A stretch of DNA of 64,000 nt from Solibacillus sp. FSL W7-1464 (lineage in GTDB: Bacteria > Bacillota > Bacilli > Bacillales_A > Planococcaceae): NCBI RefSeq assembly GCF_038004425.1, contig NZ_JBBORC010000001.1, positions 3,861,167 to 3,925,166 of the forward strand, read 5' to 3'. Made by a program: the position numbers and the translations under genes. Shown here one piece after another: positions 17,501-24,609 of the stretch (position 1 is its first letter; each line of letters starts with the position of its first letter). Under the pieces are notes generated by a model. That model saw only the letters and a program-made list of their open reading frames with translations. It did no database searches and was not told where the DNA came from.

Positions 17501-17900
17501 TGTAATCTTAAATAAAACTACTACAATTGAACGCTGTGTAAATCGAATTCATGAAGTGTACGAGGGCAATCCTGAAAATTTAAAAGACTTTACTAAACAA
17601 GATAGCATTATTTTAAATATTCAACGTGCCTGTGAAGCAAGTATTGATTTAGCAATGCACATTGTAAGCGAACGTAAACTAGGTGTTCCTAAAGCTAGTC
17701 GGGAAGGCTTTAAGCTGTTAGAGGAAGCTGATGTAATTGATTCATCATTAGCTAAAACATTAATGAACATGGTTGGTTTTAGAAATATTGCGGTACATGA
17801 CTATCAAGCGTTAGACATTGAGATTTTAGAAGCCATTTTAGAAAAGCATATTGGTGATTTTAAAACTTTCACTAAAATTATTCTACAAATTGAAGCATAA
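17493..17900 (+). CDS. hepT: HepT-type HEPN ribonuclease toxin
   Basis: 135 residues, all helical. The HEPN active-site motif is FRNIAVHDY (R97-x4-H102-x-Y104), the Rx4HxY of HepT; Tyr104 is the residue modified by MntA. The toxin cleaves RNA when released. The start at 17493 overlaps the mntA stop (ATGAATGA); an upstream in-frame ATG at 17457 would add 12 residues and is less likely. The pair fills the cassette segment between att copies c and b. Confidence 0.88.
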   Translation: MNDVILNKTTTIERCVNRIHEVYEGNPENLKDFTKQDSIILNIQRACEASIDLAMHIVSERKLGVPKASREGFKLLEEADVIDSSLAKTLMNMVGFRNIAVHDYQALDIEILEAILEKHIGDFKTFTKIILQIEA

Positions 17901-17908
17901 ACATAATT

Positions 17909-17956
17909 CCACCCTACGAAAGTAGAAATTTCTACTTTTATTAGGTGGGGGTTTTT
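17909..17956 (+). terminator. Intrinsic terminator of mntA-hepT
   Basis: CCACC...TA pairs with TAGGTGG around a 20-bp palindrome (17919-17938), followed by five T residues. Confidence 0.75.
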
Positions 17957-17970
17957 GTAATATATAGATT

Positions 17971-18113
17971 TTAGATTCCACTTAAATCTTCTAACACAAA
18001 TTTTGTTTCGTTAATTGTTAGTGTATTACCTTCAATAGCATTTGAGTTGTATGTCCATTCTCATCTAAATAAAAATCCCTAGTACTGACGCTATTTGCTT
18101 TAATCACATATCC
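17971..18113 (-). pseudogene. Remnant of a Fic-domain protein
   Basis: The minus strand reads SNAIEGNTLTINETKFVLED at 18045 to about 17983, then LSGI and a stop. SxxIEGNTLTxxET is the conserved N-terminal motif of Fic AMP-transferases (the segment that carries the autoinhibitory or targeting helix). Just upstream, in another frame, comes YGYVIKANSVSTRDF and then YLDENGHTT. The catalytic HPFxxGNGR motif is absent. So this is a broken scrap of a Fic gene lying next to a live toxin-antitoxin pair. The rest of 17957-18303 holds only att copy b and a terminator. Confidence 0.55.
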
Positions 18114-18177
18114 ATATAAAATAAGCCATAGAAACTTAAAATTATCTGTTTCTATGACTTAATTAATAATCGCATTC

Positions 18178-18196
18178 ATTTATGATACGGTTCACC
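18178..18196 (+). repeat. att site (copy b), left end of the recombinase-bearing cassette
   Basis: ATTTATGATACGGTTCACC is identical over 19 bases to the rlmH-end copy at 26268-26286 and in the same orientation. The complement reads GEPYHK and TGA, so precise excision between the two copies would restore an intact rlmH. It is the best candidate for the left attachment site of the 8.1-kb element. Confidence 0.88.
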
Positions 18197-18207
18197 GTGA
18201 CAATTTA

Positions 18208-18217
18208 AGAGGCAAAA
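18208..18217 (+). repeat. Terminal inverted repeat, left
   Basis: AGAGGCAAAA lies 11 bp inside the left att core. Its inverse complement TTTTGCCTCT is found at 26258-26267, 2 bp inside the right att core. Confidence 0.55.
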
Positions 18218-18262
18218 CACAAACTAAACGAGCTTGCAACCACAAGCTCGTTGTTTGTTTTC
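18215..18262 (-). terminator. Intrinsic terminator of the lnu gene
   Basis: AACGAGCTTG (18227-18236) pairs with CAAGCTCGTT (18243-18252), extended by ACAAAC/GTTTGT. On the minus strand the stem ends in a T-rich run. It lies about 40 bp after the lnu stop. Confidence 0.75.
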
Positions 18263-18303
18263 TTCTATATAAAGAATCACTGTTAGTACAATAAGGACTT
18301 TTT

Positions 18304-19107
18304 CTATTCATTCATATAATGTAACAGTTTTTCGAAAAAATCATTGCTAACAGTTAGTTGATATCGTCTTTCAAGAAGTTTATACAGTTCTATAATGAAG
18401 AGTAAGGAATTTTTGTACGCTTCGTGTAGTTCTGATTTCTCTAATCGAGCAGTAGTCTTTCTAAACTTTTCATAGCTTTCAGAACTAATTTCCTTTTCAA
18501 GATTTTTAGTCATATTGAGCCAGTTATCAGCGTTTTCTTCCACTATTCGAATGAGTTGCAGAATGCTTTTTTGGAATTGTGATAGAAGTTCCAACGAACG
18601 AGCGTATTCTCCTCTTTTGAGAACATTAATCCCCATCAACCATAGGTTAGAAAAATTATTCAATAAAAAATTAACGTTTTCTTCTGTCAGTCTTTTTGGC
18701 CCTGAACCGCCTAATCCTGATAAATACTGCTCTAATTGTCCTGTTTCATCATAAATGAACATAGATTTTGTATCAGGAAAGAAACCCGTTTCTTTGAACG
18801 AAGGAATGATATTCATTTCCCTTTCAGAAAGGAAATGAAATTCACCACGTATTAGATTTTCAAAAATCACTACTTCCGTACCGTACTCATTTTGGTAGAG
18901 TAATGAGTATGGAGCGACTTCATATAGCCATTTTGCTGAATCAAAAGTGGAAACCGTGTCATCTTTTAGGAAAACATAAAATTCTATATCAGAGTATTGA
19001 TCGCCCTCTCCTTTTGTAAAAGAGCCATACATCATACAAGCAGATATGTTTTTATCTAACTCGACCAGTTTCTTAACCCTTGCTATTAGTTCTTTTTGTT
19101 TTAACAA
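18304..19107 (-). CDS. lnu: Lincosamide nucleotidyltransferase, Lnu(B)-like
   Basis: 267 residues, the usual length of Lnu(B). CMMYGSFTKGEGDQYSDIEF carries the nucleotidyltransferase motif (G28-S29-x10-D40-x-E42). The text GTEVVIFENLIRGEFHFLSE, then RLTEENVNFLL and NLWLMGINVLKRGEYARSLELL, closely follows what I recall of Lnu(B), though not identically, so this looks like a divergent homologue. The enzyme adenylylates lincomycin and clindamycin. TTG at 19107 with GAGGAG 6 nt upstream is the start. An attenuator leader precedes it. It lies at the left end of the recombinase-bearing cassette. Confidence 0.88.
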   Translation of the reverse strand: MLKQKELIARVKKLVELDKNISACMMYGSFTKGEGDQYSDIEFYVFLKDDTVSTFDSAKWLYEVAPYSLLYQNEYGTEVVIFENLIRGEFHFLSEREMNIIPSFKETGFFPDTKSMFIYDETGQLEQYLSGLGGSGPKRLTEENVNFLLNNFSNLWLMGINVLKRGEYARSLELLSQFQKSILQLIRIVEENADNWLNMTKNLEKEISSESYEKFRKTTARLEKSELHEAYKNSLLFIIELYKLLERRYQLTVSNDFFEKLLHYMNE

Positions 19108-19144
19108 TTTAATCTCCTCTTTCTTAATTTAGTTTAGGGAGAAT

Positions 19145-19352
19145 AAAAAATCCTCCCAAATGATTTTGGAAGGATTAGTCAAATAGCATTTTTACCATAC
19201 TCAAATAAAGCCATTTAGCTATTTAGCATTAAAGTAATATAGTATATAGAAAAATGGGCAGACTAATCCTAAATTTTTTAATCTGAAATATGCTATTTCA
19301 AATTCTGAAAAATTAGGTTAGTTCTTCATTGTCCACCCATCATTCCTTTCAT
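19145..19352 (-). promoter_or_regulatory. Transcription attenuator leader upstream of lnu
   Basis: A terminator hairpin (AATCCTTCC/GGGAGGATT on the minus strand, 19145-19177) ends in a T run 38 bp before lnu. Its upstream arm overlaps GACTAATCCT (19171-19180), which is perfectly complementary to an earlier segment at 19261-19270, giving an alternative antiterminator. Minute reading frames stand at the head of the leader: ATG AAG AAC stop at 19318-19329, and an 8-codon MKGMMGGQ frame at 19326-19352. The pattern is that of antibiotic-inducible ribosome-mediated attenuation. A TATACT-like -10 box lies near 19357. Confidence 0.65.
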
Positions 19353-19484
19353 TTATAGTATAACAATTTTAACATCTCTAAATTAAGAATTCAAGTTATA
19401 GTAGCTAACAATCAAAACTACAAACTGTGAAGAAATATACTTAAACTCTATTGCCCCTATAGTTTAAGTGGGTTCCTCTTTAAC

Positions 19485-19622
19485 TTATTTTAATCGATTT
19501 TTCTTTATGAATTCATCGAAGTCGCTATCAACATTCTTTACTAACCGATTTTGATTAAACTTCTCATTATATTGTTCCTTTCAATTTCTATACTGTTGCC
19601 TTCTAAACGAATTTCAATTCTC
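19485..19622 (-). pseudogene. Small frameshifted reading frame
   Basis: A GTG at 19622 opens RIEIRLEGNSIEIERNNIM; after a frame change the strand continues as QYNEKFNQNRLVKNVDSDF and DEFIKKNRLK with a stop at 19485. Both halves look coding, and joined they would give a protein of about 50 residues. No good ribosome site is visible. The family is not recognised. Confidence 0.35.
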
Positions 19623-19639
19623 ACACAATTTGTTCAACT

Positions 19640-19985
19640 AATATTTTTTTTACTTCTCACAGTTTGTGAATACAAATATATGCAAATGTCTAATCGAATA
19701 ACAATTATAATCACTAATCTAATTTGAAATAGATGCGCAAACATATTGCGATTATGAATACAATTGCAATACAACTCACTGGCAAATATATTCATGAATA
19801 ACTTTACGATTATATTCAAACAGTAATTGCTTATCTAATTACAGTTCTATTCGCACATCTACTTTAAATCAATACATAAATATATTATTACGAATAATAC
19901 AGTCACAATATAATTCGCATACAAGTTTAACCGCGAATAGATTTCCGATTTCATTTGGAACAGAATCGCATATTTCAACCAAATA
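19640..19985. other. AT-rich tract with scattered ATTCGCAT-like words
   Basis: About 345 bp of very AT-rich sequence downstream of the possible replication gene. Near-copies of ATTCGCA(T/C) and its complement recur (for example near 19748, 19851, 19915, 19934 and 19966), but not at regular spacing. It has no reading frame with coding character. It could be a replication or segregation site for the cassette; this is speculation. Confidence 0.3.
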
Positions 19986-19992
19986 GCAGTTG

Positions 19993-20991
19993 TTATTTAA
20001 ACTTCGTGTATAAGTCATTCAATGGGTTTTTAAAGTGACGTGGAGCTTGAGGATAGTTCTTTGGAATCGTGATAGGGTTTATATTTAAGTCGCCTAAATA
20101 ATTTAGCATTTTATTATAAACGTATTTTGAGTAGGAACGTTTTGCTGTCGATAAACTTTTATAGGCGGACTTTTTAAGGAATTCTTTAAGAAGCGCTTTA
20201 TCAGTAGCTTTTAGTGGCGCGTAGCCGATCCACTTTTCGGCATATGCATATTTATAATAATCTCCTTGAGGATAAATACTTAAAAGATAGGATTTCAAGT
20301 AAGAATAGTAAACACTTTCTTTGAAGTAGCTTTCCAATTTCATTGGAATAGGGGTTTTACATCTCTTACTTGCCTTATAGTATAAGTGATTATAAAGAAG
20401 CCTTACTTCAAAACGTATTACGTCTTTTTCATAAGGTTGAAGTTTACAGCGCTTTGCAAACCTTTCAGCTTCTTTATCATACGCAGTTGTTACTACCGAT
20501 TGCGAATTATGATAAACCGTCGTATTAAAGTCTTCGAATTCACCTGAAGCATTTTTCTTACCTGTACACTTTATTTGATGACGGTATTTTTCAACATGTT
20601 TCTTAATTAAATGGAAATATAACTTGCGCAATTGTTTATTTTCAATTGTTACATCGAATCGGTAGTCTAATCTCGCGAGTATGTGAGAATCGTAATGCGT
20701 TGCGTGATTAAACAACAGTATTAAGCACTCAAGTATATTTAACTTGATCTCCCTGTAATCCGTTTCAGTTATGTCAGATTTTTGTAACAGCGCCACCGCA
20801 TCAACAAACAATGATAAATACCATCTCCCATGTCCTTTTGTGATTTGAGGGACTAACGCAAAATTAAAGTATTCACCGTATACCTTTTGGAAATATTGAT
20901 TTAAATGTTTGTAATCCGTTCCAAATTTAATTTGCGCTACGTTTACATCTTCATCAGTAATTGGAAACTTCATTAAAAAAGTATGAATCAT
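19993..20991 (-). CDS. Putative replication-initiation-like protein
   Basis: 332 residues, basic, Tyr-rich, no transmembrane helix. LARLDYRFDVTIENKQLRKLY, then an element VTTAYDKEAER and later DVIRFEVRLLYNHLYYK, resemble the spaced R-x-D and 'Y-x-K...RFEVR' blocks of phage/plasmid rolling-circle initiators of the gene II/X type. I could not confirm the catalytic Tyr. AGGAGTG precedes the ATG at 20991. It sits in the cassette with recombinases, so an excised circle might replicate. An alternative is an uncharacterised cassette protein of unrelated function. Confidence 0.45.
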   Translation of the reverse strand: MIHTFLMKFPITDEDVNVAQIKFGTDYKHLNQYFQKVYGEYFNFALVPQITKGHGRWYLSLFVDAVALLQKSDITETDYREIKLNILECLILLFNHATHYDSHILARLDYRFDVTIENKQLRKLYFHLIKKHVEKYRHQIKCTGKKNASGEFEDFNTTVYHNSQSVVTTAYDKEAERFAKRCKLQPYEKDVIRFEVRLLYNHLYYKASKRCKTPIPMKLESYFKESVYYSYLKSYLLSIYPQGDYYKYAYAEKWIGYAPLKATDKALLKEFLKKSAYKSLSTAKRSYSKYVYNKMLNYLGDLNINPITIPKNYPQAPRHFKNPLNDLYTKFK

Positions 20992-21307
20992 ATGTGATCA
21001 CTCCTAATCTATTAGTATGTAATTAGGTTTATCTAACTCTGTGATTTCATAGTATTTAGGAGTTTATTTTTTTCCCAATTCAAATATATTTATTCTTCAC
21101 GAGAACGTGCGCACGAGGACACAAAGCACCGCTAATAATGAAGCTTGTCGCGCCAAATCAATATGCCATTTTCAACGAACAAATATATATGAGAATAAAA
21201 ATGAAAGGGATAAATTATGATTGTGGGAATTTAGAGGTTTTCAAAAGACATTATACATACAATTTATTATTTGAAAAGCCCTTCTAATGTCGGACACTGT
21301 TCAATAC
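20992..21307. other. Intergenic region with a GC-rich palindrome
   Basis: A 316-bp gap upstream of the replication-like gene. The only outstanding element is the perfect palindrome CGTGCGCACG at 21106-21115 in an otherwise AT-rich setting. It may be an operator or nick-site hairpin; no gene is visible. Confidence 0.3.
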
Positions 21308-21339
21308 AAAAAAGACCGAGAACATACCGTCCTCGGCAT
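21308..21339 (-). terminator. Intrinsic terminator of the XRE gene
   Basis: A 9-bp stem (21316-21324 with 21330-21338, two G-U pairs on the minus strand) followed by six T residues on that strand. It lies directly after the stop. Confidence 0.75.
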
Positions 21340-21344
21340 AGAAG

Positions 21345-21773
21345 TCATTTTAAATTCTTCAACTTATTAATTGCATTACCTAACTCAGAAAGTTCATGCC
21401 ACTGCGATTCTCTGCTCCATTCAAATTCAACTATCCTTTCTATCATGTTCAATACCATCATTGTTTCTTCTCTCGTCAAAATCTTATCTGCCACTCGTAA
21501 CGGCGACTTAAACATTAATGAGTAAAGATCCAAGACTCCCTCCTGCTCAGCTAACCCTTCTGCCAAGGTCATTAAATCTACCTTGAGCGCGCGCGACAGC
21601 TCCATCAAAATTGGAAAAGACGGACACTGCTTTTCGCTGCGCTCCAAGCGTGAAATATACGAGGGGCTAATTCCTGTCGCCGCGCTCAATTGTTGCAACG
21701 TCATGCCACGTGCTTTACGCAAACGTTTCAATTTCTCCGCAAATGCTTCATCAAATACTTTTACCGCTTTCAT
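21345..21773 (-). CDS. XRE-family transcriptional regulator
   Basis: 142 residues. The Cro/C1 helix-turn-helix is RLRKARGMTLQQLSAATGI followed by SPSYISRLERSEKQCPSF (about residues 16-55). The C-terminal half (residues 75-142) is helical and unfamiliar. The ATG at 21773 follows GGGGGA at 9 nt. It is divergent from the 221-residue gene at 21899 with a 125-bp gap containing ATACC-N5-GGTAT, so it may repress itself and the cassette genes to its right. Confidence 0.8.
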   Translation of the reverse strand: MKAVKVFDEAFAEKLKRLRKARGMTLQQLSAATGISPSYISRLERSEKQCPSFPILMELSRALKVDLMTLAEGLAEQEGVLDLYSLMFKSPLRVADKILTREETMMVLNMIERIVEFEWSRESQWHELSELGNAINKLKNLK

Positions 21774-21794
21774 ATCTTTGATTCCCCCTAACAT

Positions 21795-21809
21795 ATACCG
21801 ATCTGGTAT
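21795..21809. promoter_or_regulatory. Candidate XRE operator
   Basis: ATACCGATCTGGTAT is a 5-bp inverted repeat with a 5-bp centre, 21 bp upstream of the XRE start in the divergent promoter region. Confidence 0.4.
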
Positions 21810-21898
21810 TCCAATATTTGTGTTTTTATATTTTAATTAGATTAAAGTTTTTTATAACTTCTAAATAGAAATGAAACATATAAATTAGGAGATGTTTT

Positions 21899-22564
21899 AT
21901 GTATATTCATGCTATTATCAAATTCGGAAATCGAAAGTGGATGGATGAATTTCAAAAAGGAAAAATACATTTTAAGCAACTTAAACAGTTTCAAGACTTT
22001 GAAAAAAAACATGATAATGCAAAGCGCGGAGATAAATATGAGGGCGCTCATATGGTTCTTTCGCCAGCACAAAACAAAATAGTTATTGGAAATTATGAGT
22101 TAGATAGCAATGACTTAGTGGGACCAATACGTACTTATAAAAATTCATCTTCCAAGAATCCTATTTTTTGCTTATATGCGCTTACAGAAGAAATTGTAGA
22201 ATCATTTTTAACATCCAATAGAACATTTTTAATCGATCCTAAAGTTCAAACTTTTGGTGACACCGCTGTATATATAACGGATTTTAAAGAATTTCTTAAT
22301 AGATTTGAATCTGCTCTCAACAAGCAATTAGGTATAGGTTATAGCCGAGGTCTTGTTGAATATGTCGATGTTAATGAGGTTAATGGCGAATGGGGAGCTT
22401 TTCGTAAACCAAGAGAGTATGATTTTCAATCTGAATATAGACTTTTAATAAACTCACCTATTAATGACCCGAGTATTGACCTGGATATTGGTGATATAAG
22501 TGACATAACCATCTCTATGCCTATCGAAAGCATTCAAAGTATAGAACTCCAGACTAAACTTTAA
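21899..22564 (+). CDS. Uncharacterised cassette protein
   Basis: 221 residues, soluble. It begins MYIHAIIKFGNRKWMDEFQKG, continues KIHFKQLKQFQDFEKK and RGDKYEGAHMVL, and ends with EYRLLINSPINDPSIDLDIGD and a beta-rich tail. I recall the FGN...HM(N)PL..F...RGDxxEG pattern from hypothetical proteins on other mobile elements, without known function. AGGAGATGTTTT precedes the ATG. It lies between a divergent XRE regulator and the recombinase leader. A defence or anti-defence role is possible but unsupported. Confidence 0.72.
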   Translation: MYIHAIIKFGNRKWMDEFQKGKIHFKQLKQFQDFEKKHDNAKRGDKYEGAHMVLSPAQNKIVIGNYELDSNDLVGPIRTYKNSSSKNPIFCLYALTEEIVESFLTSNRTFLIDPKVQTFGDTAVYITDFKEFLNRFESALNKQLGIGYSRGLVEYVDVNEVNGEWGAFRKPREYDFQSEYRLLINSPINDPSIDLDIGDISDITISMPIESIQSIELQTKL

Positions 22565-22600
22565 TTCTAATGCATAGACATTTCTCGGACAGTTTTTCTA

Positions 22601-22628
22601 TTGACAAATGAAAAAATTTTTTTAAAAT
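22601..22628 (+). promoter_or_regulatory. Sigma-A promoter of the recombinase leader
   Basis: TTGACA (22601-22606), a 16-bp spacer and TAAAAT (22623-22628). Transcription would start near 22635, 260 nt before the first reading frame. Confidence 0.7.
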
Positions 22629-22634
22629 TACAAT

Positions 22635-22812
22635 TATAAAATTGCATATAGACATTTAACATATGATTTTTTTATGGTTTTTGTATATTTTAACTGGTTT
22701 ATTTAGATACATGTTTTTACTTAAAATGCTTGATAGCTCACTGGGATTTTTGCGCCCATTTTTGGCTAACTGCGCATTTTAATACATGTGTTTCTAAATA
22801 AGCCAGTTTTTT
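22635..22812 (+). ncRNA. Long structured leader RNA upstream of the recombinases
   Basis: The arms 22692-22714 and 22784-22808 pair (AACTGG/CCAGTT, TTATTTAGA/TCTAAATAA, ACATGT/ACATGT), and TTAAAATGC/GCATTTTAA (22721-22729/22774-22782) continues the stem inwards, about 31 bp in all with one U-G pair on the plus strand. Inside are TAGC/GCTA and TGGG/CCCA. Six T residues end the outer arm, so it can act as a terminator. The loop heptamer GGCTAAC (22764-22770) is complementary to GTTAGCC (22853-22859) downstream, allowing an alternative fold. It may be an attenuator or a stand-alone RNA. Confidence 0.6.
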
Positions 22813-22893
22813 GTGCCTTCCCCCTTACATAGGCTATTGAAGCTTTTTCTTCGTTAGCCTTCCTCAATAAATTCCACGAAAGGATGACCTCTT

Positions 22894-23067
22894 ATGAAAC
22901 AATCCCCTTCTCTAAACTTCCACGAAGAAATCGAAAAACAATTACTAATTGGTACCGATCTTGAAAAGTACCATGCTCGCCATTTTTTAAATACCCTCTC
23001 AGAAATGATCCTTAAATATGAAAAAAACCTTTGCGAACAACATAAACAAGATCAATTAGGAGCGTGA
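22894..23067 (+). CDS. Small protein leading the recombinase operon
   Basis: 57 residues: MKQSPSLNFHEEIEKQLLIG and onwards to KYEKNLCEQHKQDQLGA. It is charged and helical, with no membrane segment. AAAGGA lies about 10 nt before the ATG. Its stop codon at 23065-23067 is 5 bp from the recombinase start, so the two are probably translationally coupled. No family is recognised; a recombination directionality factor or recombinase partner would fit the position, but this is inference. Confidence 0.6.
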   Translation: MKQSPSLNFHEEIEKQLLIGTDLEKYHARHFLNTLSEMILKYEKNLCEQHKQDQLGA

Positions 23068-23072
23068 TATAT

Positions 23073-24542
23073 ATGCGTGCAGTAGGTTATGTTCGAGTAA
23101 GTACAGATAAACAATTAGATAACACTTCTATCGCAAAGCAAACCGAAGAAATTAAAAGATACTGTGACTCTAATGACATTACACTCGTTCATATCTTTGA
23201 CGAAGGTGCTAAATCCGCGAAATCCTTTAGAAATCGCGATGCATTTAAGGAATTATATTCGTTCATTATGGACAAGAAAAATAAAATTGATTGTGTCGTT
23301 GTATATGACTCAGACCGTATTTCGCGCGACAATTTAGAGGCTCTTTACATTTATAAGCGCCTCAACGAAGAAGAAATACGACTCATTTGTATTGCTGATA
23401 ACATCGATACAAGCGACCCGCGTTCAAAGATTCTCTATCAAATCATGTCGTTAGTGGCTGAGCTGGAAAGAGATATGATTATTTTCAGGACGAGTTCAGG
23501 CATGGAAAAGAGAGCTTCGGAAGGACATTTTAATGGCGGTATCATTTACGGCTACACATCCTCAAATAAAAAGTTAAAGATTGTCCCTGAAGAAGCAAAA
23601 GTTGTAAGCTTTATTTTCGATAAATACGCAAACGAACAATGGGGTTATAAAAAGATTGCATCTGCATTAAATACGTTAGGGATTCGTACAAAGAAAGATA
23701 ATTATTGGACCATTTTTGCTGTAAAGACCATTCTTAGTAATCCTATATATATCGGGAATATGAAATGGCGCGGTGAATTAAGGAAGGGCAAACACGCTCC
23801 TATTATAGATGTGACATTATGGGAAAAAGCTCAGAGTATCATGAAATTAAATAGTCATCTTCATGAAAAGATTCACCCTGGTAGCTTTCCGCTGTCTGGT
23901 TTATTAAGATGCCCCCAATGTGGCGCGCCAATGGTTCAAGGAAACAGCAGTCCGAAGTATAAATATTATCAATGCTCTCGCAACAAAAATAGCGGTTCCT
24001 CTGCCTGCTTAGCAAACCTTATCTCAAAGGAATACGCTGAAAAAGCTGTATATGAGCAAGTTTTCACTACCCTTCAAAAGCATAATCTAATAGAGCCATT
24101 AATTAATACACTCCATTCCTATTCCATAAATGAAGTTATGCCTTTGCAACAGCAAATAAAGAAACAGGAAGCAGACTTGGTAGATTTAAAGCGAAAAAGA
24201 AAAGAACTCATAAATTGGCGCATGCGGGACATTATCACAGAAGAAATCTTTGAAGAGGAGATGCACGATTTACAGCAAGAAGAGCAAGCACTTGTAAAGC
24301 AAATAGAAAGCTTGAATCAACAGATAAAACTTAGTGATAAACAATTCTTAACAACTATTGTTGCGAATTCATTGAAGGACTTCTTACAATTTTTCAGCAT
24401 GATAAAAGATGATGATAAGAAAATTCTTTTACAATCTTTAATTAAAAAAATCCACGTTAATCCAGGTGACAAACCCAAGAACCGAACAATTAAGGACATC
24501 ATTTATAAATTTGATTTAACGTATTTAAATCAGGTTATTTAG
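23073..24542 (+). CDS. Large serine recombinase, first of a Ccr-like pair
   Basis: 489 residues. The resolvase domain opens with GYVRVSTDKQ (nucleophile S10) and contains YDSDRISRDNLEA and the ELERDMI helix. A 'recombinase' domain follows (GYKKIASALNTLGI, about 185-280), then a zinc ribbon (CPQC...CSRNKNSGSSAC, about 290-325) and a coiled coil (about 355-430). This is the domain order of CcrA/CcrB and phage integrases of the large serine class. The ATG at 23073 follows AGGAG by 10 nt. It is paired with a second recombinase 67 bp downstream, as CcrA and CcrB are. Confidence 0.9.
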   Translation: MRAVGYVRVSTDKQLDNTSIAKQTEEIKRYCDSNDITLVHIFDEGAKSAKSFRNRDAFKELYSFIMDKKNKIDCVVVYDSDRISRDNLEALYIYKRLNEEEIRLICIADNIDTSDPRSKILYQIMSLVAELERDMIIFRTSSGMEKRASEGHFNGGIIYGYTSSNKKLKIVPEEAKVVSFIFDKYANEQWGYKKIASALNTLGIRTKKDNYWTIFAVKTILSNPIYIGNMKWRGELRKGKHAPIIDVTLWEKAQSIMKLNSHLHEKIHPGSFPLSGLLRCPQCGAPMVQGNSSPKYKYYQCSRNKNSGSSACLANLISKEYAEKAVYEQVFTTLQKHNLIEPLINTLHSYSINEVMPLQQQIKKQEADLVDLKRKRKELINWRMRDIITEEIFEEEMHDLQQEEQALVKQIESLNQQIKLSDKQFLTTIVANSLKDFLQFFSMIKDDDKKILLQSLIKKIHVNPGDKPKNRTIKDIIYKFDLTYLNQVI

Positions 24543-24571
24543 AGAAAGGTGCGCATCCTTTCTCTTTTTTT
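24541..24571 (+). terminator. Intrinsic terminator between the two recombinase genes
   Basis: AGAGAAAGG (24541-24549) pairs with CCTTTCTCT (24557-24565), followed by a run of T. It would lower expression of the second recombinase relative to the first. Confidence 0.8.
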
Positions 24572-24609
24572 CGTTTCATATTAAAATGGCGGTGAAAGGA
24601 GGATTTATC

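Noticed and set aside
19993..20991. Transposase or relaxase identity for the 332-residue basic protein
   Set aside because: No DDE triad, HUH motif or HTH could be read; left as a tentative replication-like protein.
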